Under the pieces are notes generated by a model. It was not told where the DNA came from. It saw only the letters and a program-made list of their open reading frames with translations, and did no database searches. Of a stretch of 64,000 nucleotides of DNA, positions 51,345 through 60,727 are shown piece by piece; the first letter of the stretch is position 1; every line of letters starts with the position of its first letter. The translations under genes were made by a program, and so were the position numbers. Source of the DNA: Candidatus Nitrosopumilus sp. (GTDB lineage Archaea > Thermoproteota > Nitrososphaeria > Nitrososphaerales > Nitrosopumilaceae); assembly GCA_025699075.1 (NCBI GenBank), contig JAILWG010000002.1, positions 120,048-184,047 of the forward strand, given 5' to 3'.

Positions 51345-52295
51345 TTATTCTACCTCTGCTTGGTCCAGTTTTGATAATACTCTCATGATGTCACCTTTGA
51401 TTTTATCCAAATCATCTGTATCATCATCATAGTCATCATCTAATGTAACTGGTTTTTCTTTAATTGGCTCTGGAAGTGCCTTGTGTTCGTTAATCTTTGC
51501 TACTTCTTTGTTAATGTCAGGTTTGGTCTCAAGAGTAACTTCTGGTTTTGGTGTAACTGATTGAATAATCTCAATTTTGTCCTCGACTTTTGGTTTTGGC
51601 TGTATGATCTCCTGGACAATCTCTTCTTTTGGTTTGATTGTTTCAGTTGGAATTACTCTTGGTTGTGGCATTGGTTTTACAACCTGCTTTGCTTCTTCAA
51701 ATAATGGGAACTTTGGTTCTTTTCTTGAAATGTTTGTAAGGGTTGTTAATTCAAATGATTGTCTTGATCTTGGAGGAATCTCTACTGGAGGAATGTTGCT
51801 TTCTTTTGGTTTCTCAAAGTTAAACACGTTTGATATTTTTTGTTTTGCCTCTTGCTTTACTTCAGGCACTTTTACTTTTGGTGTTTCAACTTTGTTACTT
51901 ACCATCTTTGATGATAATTCATACAATCTGTCATCTAGTTTTGATAATTTTTGATCCATCAATGTGATCAAACCATCTCCAACTGGACCTAGGTCTGGAT
52001 GGCTACTTGCCTGTTCAAGTTTTTCTAGCTTGGCTAACACAATTCCTAATTGATGTTGATACTTTAGCAACAACTTGTCTTTTTGAATTTTAGAAAATTC
52101 TGTATCTGCTTGATACAATCTTGAAATGGTTTTAGTTAGAATATCTTTTTCAATTTTTAATGAATTGATTTGACTCTTAATGTGGGAGCTGGCGCCAAGA
52201 CTGAGTAATTGATTTTTGTCTCTTGGCATTTTACGTACAGCTGCTGCTGTAGCAACACCTGCTAATGAACTAAGAATAAGAACAATCTCTTGCAT
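51345..52295 (-). CDS. Membrane-anchored coiled-coil protein with Pro/Lys-rich linker
   Basis: A short hydrophobic N-terminus (IVLILSSLAGVATAAAV) is followed by a coiled coil (about 35-130). A long Pro/Glu/Lys linker (about 140-285) comes next, then an acidic end with DDDYDDDTDDLDKIKGDIMR. The architecture suggests a tether or scaffold on the inner membrane face. No family recognised. It is sandwiched between rpiA and the L37e gene on one strand. Confidence 0.6.
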   Translation of the reverse strand: MQEIVLILSSLAGVATAAAVRKMPRDKNQLLSLGASSHIKSQINSLKIEKDILTKTISRLYQADTEFSKIQKDKLLLKYQHQLGIVLAKLEKLEQASSHPDLGPVGDGLITLMDQKLSKLDDRLYELSSKMVSNKVETPKVKVPEVKQEAKQKISNVFNFEKPKESNIPPVEIPPRSRQSFELTTLTNISRKEPKFPLFEEAKQVVKPMPQPRVIPTETIKPKEEIVQEIIQPKPKVEDKIEIIQSVTPKPEVTLETKPDINKEVAKINEHKALPEPIKEKPVTLDDDYDDDTDDLDKIKGDIMRVLSKLDQAEVE

Positions 52296-52463
52296 CTATG
52301 TATACCATTTAATCCAGGAATACTTTCTGCGTTTGGCCTCTGGGAATCCACAACTTGCACATTGGTGATGACGTTTGTGAAGTGAGTTTTTACCACATCG
52401 TCTGCATCTGATGTGAACTTTCTTCTTTGTAAAACCACCCATAGAAGTTGTACCTTTCGTCAT
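52296..52463 (-). CDS. rpl37e: Ribosomal protein L37e
   Basis: The 55-residue product [20 protein letters not shown] contains [20 protein letters not shown], the paired-CxxC zinc finger of L37e, and ends with the conserved [10 protein letters not shown]. It is a component of the large ribosomal subunit. It lies 11 nt after the Lsm gene on the same strand, a common archaeal pairing. Confidence 0.95.
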   Translation of the reverse strand: MTKGTTSMGGFTKKKVHIRCRRCGKNSLHKRHHQCASCGFPEAKRRKYSWIKWYT

Positions 52464-52473
52464 TGCAATTCAC

Positions 52474-52713
52474 CTAATTCTGTGCTGGTGGAGGAGAAAT
52501 CATTACTACATTGTCTCCTCTAACTACAATGCTACCGAGGCTCTTAGAATCGCCTTCAGCGGGAATCTCCTCTGAAGAATCGAGTAGCAGGTTCATGTGT
52601 TGGTCAAAACCTAAAAGAGTACCTCTAATGGTCTTGTTTCCTTTGAGTTTTATCAATACAACTTGATTGATACTCTCATCCAATACTTTTACTGCCATAT
52701 CAACGGACATCAA
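52474..52713 (-). CDS. Lsm/Sm-like archaeal RNA-binding protein
   Basis: [20 protein letters not shown] and [18 protein letters not shown] are Sm motif 1, and [15 protein letters not shown] is Sm motif 2 (RGDNV). These proteins form heptameric rings that bind U-rich RNA. An internal ATG at 52698 (MAVKVLDES) could be the start. The Lsm-L37e arrangement is typical of archaea. Confidence 0.93.
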   Translation of the reverse strand: MMSVDMAVKVLDESINQVVLIKLKGNKTIRGTLLGFDQHMNLLLDSSEEIPAEGDSKSLGSIVVRGDNVVMISPPPAQN

Positions 52714-52768
52714 TAATCACTTATTGACTTGGGTATTGAGGCGTTATATTAAATTTCCATTGGTGAAA

Positions 52769-53500
52769 CTATGAGCTATGCCCAGTAAGGCAAGTTTGAC
52801 ACTTTTTTCCGAGATTTTTGATGATTTCAGCTAAAATTGCTTGTCCGTCTTTCTTTGTAGCTCTTGTAGGATCGCCCCAAATTCCGTTTTTGGTAGCTTT
52901 AGGAAATGATTGATTTGCTAGTTTTCCAATCTTTGCAATTTCTTGTTTTGTCATCCCATCTGTGATTAGGCCTTTCTTTGCCAGATTCATTTTGACATTT
53001 TTTGAGATTGCAAGCATCAGTGAGGTCTCAACAAACCCTGCATGGTCAAACTCCCTTTCCATAAAATGCCAGTATGATAGTGGAAATACTTTGAGTTTGT
53101 TTTTTGATATTTTTTTGAGTTTCAAATCTAGATTCTGTATTGGTTTCAGATTTCCATGATGCCCGTTAATTATGAAAACTGTTTTGATGTTGTTTGATAA
53201 TAGTGACGAACACAAATCAACTAGAACAGTTCTTAGTGTTGATTCTCTTACACTTAGATTGAAAAAAGGTGCATGCTCATATGAGACCCCATAGTTTATT
53301 GTAGGAAGCAAAAGAAAACCGTATTTTTCTGAGATTTTTTTTGCAACCTCAGTTACAATGTCTGAATCAGTAGATATGGGCAAGTGTGGGCCGTGTTGCT
53401 CAATTGAGCCTACAGGAATTACTGCAACTTGTTTTTTCCTTGATATTGTTTTTCTAAGAATTGGATCAAATTGAGTTTTGATGTTAGTCATTGAATTCAC
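52769..53500 (-). CDS. Creatininase-family amidohydrolase
   Basis: VIPVGSIEQHGPHLPISTDS carries the metal ligands E, H and D of the family. IINGHHGNLKP and FDHAGFVETSLMLAI hold further His and Glu ligands. Archaeal members include the FAPy deformylase (ArfB) of riboflavin/F420 synthesis, which would fit an F420-using thaumarchaeon, but other substrates are possible. It abuts the PurU-like gene (0 nt), suggesting one operon with two formyl- or amide-hydrolysing enzymes. Confidence 0.82.
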   Translation of the reverse strand: MNSMTNIKTQFDPILRKTISRKKQVAVIPVGSIEQHGPHLPISTDSDIVTEVAKKISEKYGFLLLPTINYGVSYEHAPFFNLSVRESTLRTVLVDLCSSLLSNNIKTVFIINGHHGNLKPIQNLDLKLKKISKNKLKVFPLSYWHFMEREFDHAGFVETSLMLAISKNVKMNLAKKGLITDGMTKQEIAKIGKLANQSFPKATKNGIWGDPTRATKKDGQAILAEIIKNLGKKCQTCLTGHSS

Positions 53501-54337
53501 TTATTTGATGTGAACTTTTCTCCAACGAACTTCAAGTTTGTTTTCTAGATGCATCTTCATTGCTTTTAGTAATGTGTCTGCTTCTAACTTTTGTCCTTTT
53601 GATTTTATTTTTTCTAGTGTGTCATTAGGATCCACTTTAAAAGAGTCTTGGAAAATAATTGGTCCTTGATCCAAGTTCTCAGTAACATAATGGGATGTGA
53701 CGCCGACAATCTTTGTTCCTCTCTCATAAGCTTGTGCATAAGCTAATGCTCCTGGAAATGCTGGAAGCAATGATGGGTGAATGTTAATTATTCTGTTTGG
53801 ATATCTCCATACAAAGTTAGGGCTAAGAATTCTCATGTATCTTGCAAGGGAAATCAAATCTATATCGTATTGTTTACAAATTTGTATAATTTTTTCCTCT
53901 GCTTTCTCTTGTATTTTATCTTCGATTGCAACAAAAGGAATCTTTACTTTTTTTGCTATTGGTTCTAATGTCTTCTCAGTACCTATGATCACTGAAATTT
54001 TACCTTTCAATGATTTTGAATTTTTAATTATTGTTTCAAGACATAGTGGCTCTTTAGTTACTAACACTGCAATATTTTTTTGAGAGTTTGTTTCATGATG
54101 TGTGCTGACATCCATTTTTTCTTTTTTAGCGAGACTTTGGATGTCTGAATCAAACTTTTTTACATCGACTGTTTTTGAAAAAGAAACTTCTAGATACATT
54201 CCGAATAGGCCTTTGATTACATTTTGATTTACTTTTTCAATGTTTCCGCCTTTAGAGAATGCAAAATTTGTAAATGCAGCTACAATTCCTTCTCTATCTT
54301 TACCTACAACTGTAATGCCTACCACTGTCTTTTTCAT
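53501..54337 (-). CDS. purU: Formyltetrahydrofolate deformylase-like protein (PurU)
   Basis: An N-terminal ACT domain (VVGITVVGKDREGIVAAFTN) is joined to a formyltransferase fold. LISLARYMRILSPNFVWRYP and IINIHPSLLPAFPG include the catalytic H in NIHPSLLP, and VTENLDQGPIIFQD contains the catalytic D. It hydrolyses 10-formyl-THF to formate and THF in known members. ATG 54337 (MKKTVVGIT) is preferred to the upstream extension. The gene reads away from tRNA-Leu on the same strand. Confidence 0.88.
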   Translation of the reverse strand: MKKTVVGITVVGKDREGIVAAFTNFAFSKGGNIEKVNQNVIKGLFGMYLEVSFSKTVDVKKFDSDIQSLAKKEKMDVSTHHETNSQKNIAVLVTKEPLCLETIIKNSKSLKGKISVIIGTEKTLEPIAKKVKIPFVAIEDKIQEKAEEKIIQICKQYDIDLISLARYMRILSPNFVWRYPNRIINIHPSLLPAFPGALAYAQAYERGTKIVGVTSHYVTENLDQGPIIFQDSFKVDPNDTLEKIKSKGQKLEADTLLKAMKMHLENKLEVRWRKVHIK

Positions 54338-54389
54338 GACTTTGTTTGCTGAAGATTTTCTCATTATTAATCATTCACAGAAATCAAAA

Positions 54390-54477
54390 TGGTGCGGGAG
54401 GTGGGATTTGAACCCACGAAATCCTGAGATATAGGGTCCTAAGCCCTACGCCTTTGACCAGGCTGGGCGACTCCCGC
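54390..54477 (-). tRNA. tRNA-Leu(TAG)
   Basis: The minus strand folds with acceptor GCGGGAG/CTCCCGC, a long variable arm as in class II tRNAs (TATCTCAGGATTTC region), anticodon stem TAGGG/CCCTA around CTTAGGA (anticodon TAG), and T-arm GTGGG-TTCAAAT-CCCAC. The discriminator A is followed by CCA in the genome, unlike tRNA-Val and tRNA-Ala here. Confidence 0.93.
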
Positions 54478-54524
54478 AACGGATGTGCCATTAAACACAA
54501 ATTTATCTATTATTGCACAGTAAT

Positions 54525-55874
54525 GTGGCAAAATTTTTCGGAACAAATGGAATTCGTGGAGTCTTTGATCAAGATTTCTCATTAGAATTCATTCATGACA
54601 TGACACTTGCAATTGGAACATACTTTGGAGAAGGACCTGTGTTGATAGGATATGATGGACGAGAATCAAGTCCTGTCATCTGTAAGGTTGTTAGTTCTGC
54701 TCTAAATTCAATAGGAATTAATTGTAATGTTGCAGGATTAGTTCCTACGCCTTGTTTGGAATTTGCAGTAAAGAGTTTGAAATATTCTGGGGGATTAATG
54801 ATAACAGCATCTCACAATCCACCACAATACAATGGTATCAAACCATGTGCAAATGATGGAGTAGAAGTTTCACGCGAAGATGAATTGATAATTGAGGATA
54901 TCTATTTACAAAAAACTTGGCTCAAAAAACCTGATTCATGGGGAACGACTGGAACTGAAAACAGAGCAATTCAAACATATCTGAAAGGAATTATTTCACA
55001 TATTGATTCTAAACTAATAGAATCTAAACATTTCAAAGTTGTTTTAGATTTAGGTAATGGTGCACAAGCAGTATCAGCACCCAACTTTTGTGAAATACTT
55101 GGTTGTGAAACATTTCTTGTAAATCCTAACATTGATGGTGCATTTCCAGGACGTGGATCAGAACCAACACCACAAAATCTTTCTGTACTTTCAAAAACTG
55201 TACAAGAACATGATGCAGATGTAGGAATTGCATTTGATGGTGATGGAGATAGAAGTATTTTTTGTGATAACAATGGAAATATCTTAACTGGAGATAAATC
55301 TGCACTAGTACTTACACAGCACATTCTAAAGAAAAATCCAAACTCTCTTGTTGTAACTTGTTTGAATTCTGGTTCTAACATTGAAGTTTTAGCTGAGAAA
55401 TTTAATTCCAAAGTTATTAGAACTAAAGTTGGAAGTGTTGAGGTTTCAAGAAAGATGGTTCCAACTGATGCACTAATTGGATTTGAAGAAAACGGCGGTT
55501 ACATGTTTGGAAAACACAATCAAGTTAGAGATGGTTGCATGACCTTGGCACTTATGCTGGACTTATTGGCAACCTCTGGGAGATCCCTTGCCGAAGAGAT
55601 TGAAAGTTTACCTCCTTCTTTTACCACCAAAGACAAAGTCTTATGTCCTGCCCAAAAAGTTCCAAAACTGATTTCTACTCTAAAAGAGGAATTCCCAAAC
55701 TCTGATACTTCTGATGGCATTAAGATTACAATTGATCCCAAAAATTGGGTAATGATTAGACCAAGTGGAACAGAACCGATAGTTAGAGTCTATGCAGAAG
55801 CTCAAAGTCAGGAGAAATTGGATACTTTGATGACAGAATATCTTGAAAAAGTCAGCTCTATCATTTCCAGATAA
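54525..55874 (+). CDS. glmM: Phosphohexomutase (phosphoglucosamine/phosphomannomutase family)
   Basis: GLMITASHNPPQYNGIKP is the phosphoserine loop, GIAFDGDGDRSIFCD the Mg-binding DGDGD, GSVEVSRKM with IGFEENGGYMFG the sugar loop, and IRPSGTEPIVRVYAEA the phosphate-binding loop. GTG 54525 (MAKFFGTNGIRG) gives the family's start. It interconverts hexose or hexosamine 1- and 6-phosphates for glycan precursors. The specific sugar is not certain, so the symbol is tentative. Confidence 0.88.
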   Translation: MAKFFGTNGIRGVFDQDFSLEFIHDMTLAIGTYFGEGPVLIGYDGRESSPVICKVVSSALNSIGINCNVAGLVPTPCLEFAVKSLKYSGGLMITASHNPPQYNGIKPCANDGVEVSREDELIIEDIYLQKTWLKKPDSWGTTGTENRAIQTYLKGIISHIDSKLIESKHFKVVLDLGNGAQAVSAPNFCEILGCETFLVNPNIDGAFPGRGSEPTPQNLSVLSKTVQEHDADVGIAFDGDGDRSIFCDNNGNILTGDKSALVLTQHILKKNPNSLVVTCLNSGSNIEVLAEKFNSKVIRTKVGSVEVSRKMVPTDALIGFEENGGYMFGKHNQVRDGCMTLALMLDLLATSGRSLAEEIESLPPSFTTKDKVLCPAQKVPKLISTLKEEFPNSDTSDGIKITIDPKNWVMIRPSGTEPIVRVYAEAQSQEKLDTLMTEYLEKVSSIISR

Positions 55875-55936
55875 CACTTTTAAAACCAAACCCAACGAAG
55901 GATAGAATGGAGAATGAACCCCTAGGGTGACGAAGT

Positions 55937-56323
55937 ATGGGAAAATCATATTATGTTAAATTTGAGACGCCAGAAGACCTCGTTAATCCAATCTTAGAAG
56001 CCGTAAGAGTTGCATCAACTAGCGGTAAAGTAAAGAAAGGAACCAACGAAGCAACCAAGGCAATTGAACGTGGTACTAGTAAACTAATTGTAATCGCTGA
56101 AGATGTTGAACCACCAGAGGTAGTTGCCCATCTTCCAATTCTATGTGAAGAACAAGGTGCAGCATATGCATTTGTTCCAAGCAAACAGGAATTAGGCAAA
56201 TCTTTAGGTATTGATATCACTTCAGCCGCTGCAGCAATTTTGGATGCAGGTGATGCACAACACATTGTAGACCAAGTTGTATCATCCATCGCTAAAATTA
56301 AAGGCGGTAAGACCGAAGAATGA
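55937..56323 (+). CDS. rpl7ae: Ribosomal protein L7Ae
   Basis: [40 protein letters not shown] and [20 protein letters not shown] are the L7Ae kink-turn-binding fold. In archaea it also assembles box C/D and H/ACA RNPs and RNase P. The stop overlaps the S28e start (ATGA). Confidence 0.96.
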   Translation: MGKSYYVKFETPEDLVNPILEAVRVASTSGKVKKGTNEATKAIERGTSKLIVIAEDVEPPEVVAHLPILCEEQGAAYAFVPSKQELGKSLGIDITSAAAAILDAGDAQHIVDQVVSSIAKIKGGKTEE

Positions 56324-56532
56324 GTCAAAACGCTGAAGAAGTAGTTCAATCTGAAATTATTCAAATTGTTGGTAGAACCGGCATTGCTGGTGAAGTAATT
56401 CAAGTTAGAGTTAAAGTTCTTACTGGTAAGGATAAAGGTAGAATTCTTACAAGAAACGTAAAAGGTTCTGTTAGAATGGGTGAAATTCTCATGCTAAGAG
56501 AAACTGAGAGAGAAGCAAAGAAAATTCATTAG
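56320..56532 (+). CDS. rps28e: Ribosomal protein S28e
   Basis: The 70-residue OB-fold protein contains [20 protein letters not shown] and [20 protein letters not shown], ending in ETEREAKK, the S28e signature. It is a small-subunit protein, co-translated with L7Ae. Confidence 0.96.
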   Translation: MSQNAEEVVQSEIIQIVGRTGIAGEVIQVRVKVLTGKDKGRILTRNVKGSVRMGEILMLRETEREAKKIH

Positions 56533-56540
56533 GTGTTAAG

Positions 56541-56741
56541 ATGAGTCTTTTAGTTAAACCATGTAATTTCTGTGACAGACCCGTAGCTAAAGGATCTGGT
56601 ACCATGCTTGCAAAAAATGATGGAACCGTTCTATGGTTCTGTTCTGCAAAATGTAAAAAGAATGCACTTGTCTTGAAGCGTGATCCAAGAAAACTAAAGT
56701 GGACAAAGAAGTACGTTAAAGGCGGAATTAGAAAGAAGTAG
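56541..56741 (+). CDS. rpl24e: Ribosomal protein L24e
   Basis: CNFCDRPVAKGSGTMLAKND and LWFCSAKCKKNALVLKRDPR give the four-cysteine zinc finger of L24e, followed by the LKWTKKYVKGG tail. It follows S28e by 8 nt. Confidence 0.96.
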   Translation: MSLLVKPCNFCDRPVAKGSGTMLAKNDGTVLWFCSAKCKKNALVLKRDPRKLKWTKKYVKGGIRKK

Positions 56742-56743
56742 AA

Positions 56744-57145
56744 TTGACTGAACAATCATTATTCATTGTAAAACCAGATGCCGTAGCTAGAAATCTAGTA
56801 GGTGAGGTAATTTCAAGATTTGAGAGAAAAGGTTTCAAACTGTTGAAACTCAAGATGTTTACATTTACTCAAGCACAAGCTGAAAATTTCTATGGTGTTC
56901 ACAAAGACAAACCTTTCTTTGGTGAGTTAACATCATTTATCACATCTGGACCTGTAGTTGCTGCAATCATTGAGGGAAACAATGCAATTGCAACTACAAG
57001 AATTATGATTGGTGCAACAAAATCATTTGAAGCAGACCCTGGTTCAATCAGGGGGGACTTTGGATTGGGATTTAGTGAAAATATTATTCATGCATCAGAT
57101 TCACAGGAAAGTTTTGATCACGAATCGAGGGTAGCATTTGAGTGA
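56744..57145 (+). CDS. ndk: Nucleoside diphosphate kinase
   Basis: TEQSLFIVKPDAVARNLVGE, the ATP-binding region PFFGELTSFITSGPVVAAII, and IRGDFGLGFSENIIHASDSQ with the phospho-histidine H in NIIHASD are all present. It balances nucleoside triphosphates and supplies GTP, which fits its place between ribosomal genes and aIF5B. It starts at TTG 56744. Confidence 0.96.
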   Translation: MTEQSLFIVKPDAVARNLVGEVISRFERKGFKLLKLKMFTFTQAQAENFYGVHKDKPFFGELTSFITSGPVVAAIIEGNNAIATTRIMIGATKSFEADPGSIRGDFGLGFSENIIHASDSQESFDHESRVAFE

Positions 57146-57151
57146 TCTGAT

Positions 57152-58933
57152 TTGCAAATTCGTCAGCCCATAGTGGCAGTTCTTGGTCACGTAGACTCTG
57201 GAAAAACATCTCTTTTAGATAGAATTCGTGGAACCGGTGTTCAAGGTAGAGAAGCAGGTGGTATTACCCAGCATATTGGTGCAAGCTTTCTTCCAACTGA
57301 CACCATCAAAGAGATGTGTGGTCCACTATACAAAAAACTTGAACAATCTGAAAACAAAATTCCTGGAATCTTAGTTATTGATACACCTGGACACGAAGTT
57401 TTTACAAATCTTCGTTCCAGAGGTGGCTCCGCAGCTGATATTGCAATTCTAGTAGTTGATGTTAATCGTGGGTTTCAACCACAGACGAATGAGAGCCTTA
57501 AAATTTTACAAAGCAGAAAAGTTCCCTTTGTTGTTGCGCTAAACAAATGTGATCAGATATCTGGATGGCGCAAGTCTGAGACGCCATTTATCTCACAAGC
57601 AATCAAAGAACAAGATGCATCAATTCAGGCAGATTTGGATCAAAAAATCTATGATGTTGTCGGAACACTATCTATCTTGGGATACAAGTCTGAAGCATTT
57701 TATCGTGTCGAGGATTTTAAATCAGAAATTGCCATAGTTCCAATCTCTGCACGCTCTGGTGTTGGTGTTCCTGAGCTTCTCAGTGTTTTGGTGGGACTGA
57801 CACAACAATATCTTCAAAAAAGACTCAATCAGGAAGAGAAAGAACCACGTGGTATCGTACTAGAAGTAAAAGATGAGGTGGGATTGGGACAAACGGCAAA
57901 TGTTATCCTTATTGACGGTAAAATCAAAAAAGAAGACAGCATAGTTGTTGCAAAGCGTGATGCAGTAATTGTTACAAAACCTAAGGCATTACTCTTACCA
58001 AAACCACTTGATGAAATGCGTGATCCCCGTGACAAATTCAAACCGGTTCAACAAATTGATGCAGCAGCTGGTTTCAAAATAGCTTCACCTGATCTTGAGG
58101 GAGTTCTTCCTGGAAGTACTTTGTATGTTGCAAAAAATGCTGAGGAAATTGCCAAATATACCAAATTAATTGAATCTGAAATGAAATCTGTATTTGTCGA
58201 TACTGAAACTAATGGTGTTGTATTGAAATGCGATACCATCGGCTCACTTGAGGCAATAGTTGAGATGCTTAAACGCTCTCAAGTTCCTGTTGCAAAAGCA
58301 GACATTGGTCCTGTAACTAGACATGATGTAATTGAAGCAAAAGCAATCAAAGAAAAAGACAGACATCTTGGAATTATTCTGGCATTTAATGTCAAGGTTC
58401 TACCTGATGCAAAAGAAGAATCTGAAACCAGTCACATCAAACTATTCGAAGACAAGGTAATCTACAGTCTGATTGACAACTATAACGCTTGGGTTGAGGA
58501 AGATTCTGCACATGAGGAAGACGCAATGTTTGCAGAACTTACACCAATATCAAAATTCTCTTTTATGAAAGGAATGGTATTCCGAAACAATAATCCTGCT
58601 GTCTTTGGAGTTCGTGTGGATGTTGGAACACTAAAACACAAAATTCCATTTATGAACATGGCAGGACGTAAAGTTGGATATATTCACCAACTGCAACTTG
58701 ACAAAAAGACAGTATCAGAAGCAAAAGCAGGAGATGAGGTTGCATGCTCTGTCAAAGATGTAACCATTGGAAGACAAATCTTTGAAGAAGAAGTATACTA
58801 TACATTTCCACCATCACATGAGGCAAAACAAATCTTGAAAAAATTCATGCACAAACTATCTCCTGAAGAGCAAGAAGTGTTTAATGACATAGTCAGAATT
58901 CAGAGAGAGATAGAACCCATTTATGGTTACTAA
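57152..58933 (+). CDS. infB: Translation initiation factor aIF5B
   Basis: The GTPase domain shows GHVDSGKTSLLDRIRGTGV (G1), DTPGHEVF (G3) and ALNKCDQI (G4), followed by the beta-barrel domain II, a helical domain and a C-terminal barrel (GDEVACSVKDVTIGRQIFEE). It promotes subunit joining and initiator tRNA placement. At 593 residues it is the normal archaeal length and carries no intein. It starts at TTG 57152, 6 nt after ndk. Confidence 0.96.
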   Translation: MQIRQPIVAVLGHVDSGKTSLLDRIRGTGVQGREAGGITQHIGASFLPTDTIKEMCGPLYKKLEQSENKIPGILVIDTPGHEVFTNLRSRGGSAADIAILVVDVNRGFQPQTNESLKILQSRKVPFVVALNKCDQISGWRKSETPFISQAIKEQDASIQADLDQKIYDVVGTLSILGYKSEAFYRVEDFKSEIAIVPISARSGVGVPELLSVLVGLTQQYLQKRLNQEEKEPRGIVLEVKDEVGLGQTANVILIDGKIKKEDSIVVAKRDAVIVTKPKALLLPKPLDEMRDPRDKFKPVQQIDAAAGFKIASPDLEGVLPGSTLYVAKNAEEIAKYTKLIESEMKSVFVDTETNGVVLKCDTIGSLEAIVEMLKRSQVPVAKADIGPVTRHDVIEAKAIKEKDRHLGIILAFNVKVLPDAKEESETSHIKLFEDKVIYSLIDNYNAWVEEDSAHEEDAMFAELTPISKFSFMKGMVFRNNNPAVFGVRVDVGTLKHKIPFMNMAGRKVGYIHQLQLDKKTVSEAKAGDEVACSVKDVTIGRQIFEEEVYYTFPPSHEAKQILKKFMHKLSPEEQEVFNDIVRIQREIEPIYGY

Positions 58934-58954
58934 AAAAATAAAAAAAGAAAAAAG
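58934..58954 (-). terminator. T-rich terminator between convergent genes
   Basis: The + strand AAAAAAATAAAAAAAGAAAA equals TTTTCTTTTTTTATTTTTTT on the minus strand, directly after the stop of the VWA protein gene. Confidence 0.5.
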
Positions 58955-58955
58955 A

Positions 58956-60425
58956 TTAGGAGGTTGAATCGTAGTCCAAACCACTATTGATTGGAGTTCC
59001 TTTCTTATCGTGTGGAACACCTATTTCAACAGAACCTGAACACGTTGCACCAACTTCATCTGTTGCCATGAAAGACACTTGATATATTCTACCATCTGCA
59101 TCTTTCACATCACCATTTCCTGAACGCTCAGCTCTTAATTCTACAGAATCTTCATCGATGAATGCATCTGGTGAATCATCTCCATCTCCAAGACCATTTG
59201 TTGGTTCGTCTTGTAGAACTCCAATTACTTCTAAAGTAATGTCACCACCATCTGGATCGACAGCACCTGACAAAGTTACTTTAACAAGTTTGTGATTTGG
59301 AGGCCATAAGATACTCTCACTTGCTGCAACTGCAGAACAATCTGGAGGTGTATTTACCAAAATTGTTACACATTCAACCACATTTCCATTTCCGCCTGCA
59401 TCATTACCTGAAGCTCTGGCACAAATTTCATGTGAACCTGCACCTAAACCTGTAGCAAGGTGTGCATAAACTACAGATGCTGGTCCATTCTGTGGTAGAG
59501 TTGGAACAATGTTATCTGCAGCAGTGTAACCTGATGAATTCACATCTAGTTCAACATCTGTTAGTTCTGAGCCGATTGACTGTGTGATAGCATTTGCTAA
59601 TTCAGACATGTCAGTAATTTCAGTACAAACTGAACCTGCATCACCTAATGCTGCAACATCATCCAAGTCTCCACGAGGAGAGTTGTTTGAACATGATACT
59701 CCATTTCCAACTGCAAATGATTTGATTACAGTATTTGATGGAAATCCTGCAGTGTTGAATGTATTAACAGGACTTCCTTGAAAGTTTTCACCATCAGAAA
59801 TGAAGATGACGATTGCATTGTTATTTGCTGTAGCAACAAGGATTGAATTTGCAGCTTGAATTCCTGCAAAGTAGTTAGTTCCACCACCTGCAGATAGACC
59901 ATTTACCACATCTTCAATATCTGGAGTAGAATTACCATTTCCATCAAAATCGGGAGCAACAAGAATTTGTGTTCCTGCATCAAGAAGGTTTACATCTCTA
60001 ACAATTCCAGAACTTGAAAATGTTCCTAATCCTGTTTCTTCTACACTGGAATTAGGAAGTGCAGCTGCTTGATTTGCTTCTGAAATTCCAATTTTGGCGC
60101 ATGTTATTCTACTATCAGCACCTCCAAGACCATCACAGTTGTTTCCAGAACTTAGGTTCATACTTCCAGATGTATCCAGAATATATACAACAGTTGTATC
60201 TTTAATTGGGGTTCCAGTCCCTATGCTTGCTTTTCCGTCAACATTAACATCTACAGTCGGTCCAGTTAATTCAATTACATCTCCATCATTTGGAGAATCA
60301 ATGGTGACTGAAATGCTGGTACCACCAGGTAGATTGTCATCAGTTGCAAATGTTAAGTTTGCATTTAGTATTGGTGATATTCCCACCATAGCAATTGCTA
60401 TGATTAGAAAAGTTGTTTTAGTCAT
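58956..60425 (-). CDS. Secreted von Willebrand A-domain protein
   Basis: A signal peptide (about 1-27) and an Ig-like strand region are followed by a VWA domain. VVYILDTSGSMNLS is the MIDAS DxSxS motif, and GGGTNYFAGIQAANSILVAT with IVIFISDGENF supply the later MIDAS Thr and Asp. A second beta domain follows (PDCSAVAASESILWPPNHKL, PDGGDITLEVIGVLQDEP), of a type common in thaumarchaeal S-layer-like proteins. No C-terminal anchor is seen. Probably a cell-surface adhesion protein. Confidence 0.82.
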   Translation of the reverse strand: MTKTTFLIIAIAMVGISPILNANLTFATDDNLPGGTSISVTIDSPNDGDVIELTGPTVDVNVDGKASIGTGTPIKDTTVVYILDTSGSMNLSSGNNCDGLGGADSRITCAKIGISEANQAAALPNSSVEETGLGTFSSSGIVRDVNLLDAGTQILVAPDFDGNGNSTPDIEDVVNGLSAGGGTNYFAGIQAANSILVATANNNAIVIFISDGENFQGSPVNTFNTAGFPSNTVIKSFAVGNGVSCSNNSPRGDLDDVAALGDAGSVCTEITDMSELANAITQSIGSELTDVELDVNSSGYTAADNIVPTLPQNGPASVVYAHLATGLGAGSHEICARASGNDAGGNGNVVECVTILVNTPPDCSAVAASESILWPPNHKLVKVTLSGAVDPDGGDITLEVIGVLQDEPTNGLGDGDDSPDAFIDEDSVELRAERSGNGDVKDADGRIYQVSFMATDEVGATCSGSVEIGVPHDKKGTPINSGLDYDSTS

Positions 60426-60727
60426 TGAAAATACAAAAATGATTTTGGATTTAAGTTCAGCTCAGAAAATGTTACATTATGAGCAATTTCAAAATTGATA
60501 ATTCTGATCGTATTTATTTTTTATTCAAGTTTGTAACATTTGAAAAGCTACAAACCACATATTACAAATTTTTTGAACAAGAACCCAAGTATGTAATTAA
60601 TGACTAAAACAACTTTGGGAACTGTTCATTTTATCATTGTACAATTGAACAAATATCCATGTGTTTGTGTTTTATGAACAACAATCTTGATTGAAAAATA
60701 AAAAAGAAAAGATAGAGATGTTATCTT
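60426..60727. other. Intergenic region, no gene seen
   Basis: This is 302 bp of AT-rich DNA. TGTTCA (60623-60628) and TGAACA (60646-60651) form a 6-bp inverted repeat, and TTGAACAA-like words recur. A T-rich (minus strand) tract near 60696-60715 probably terminates the gene ending at 60728. I see no coding frame or RNA. Confidence 0.4.
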
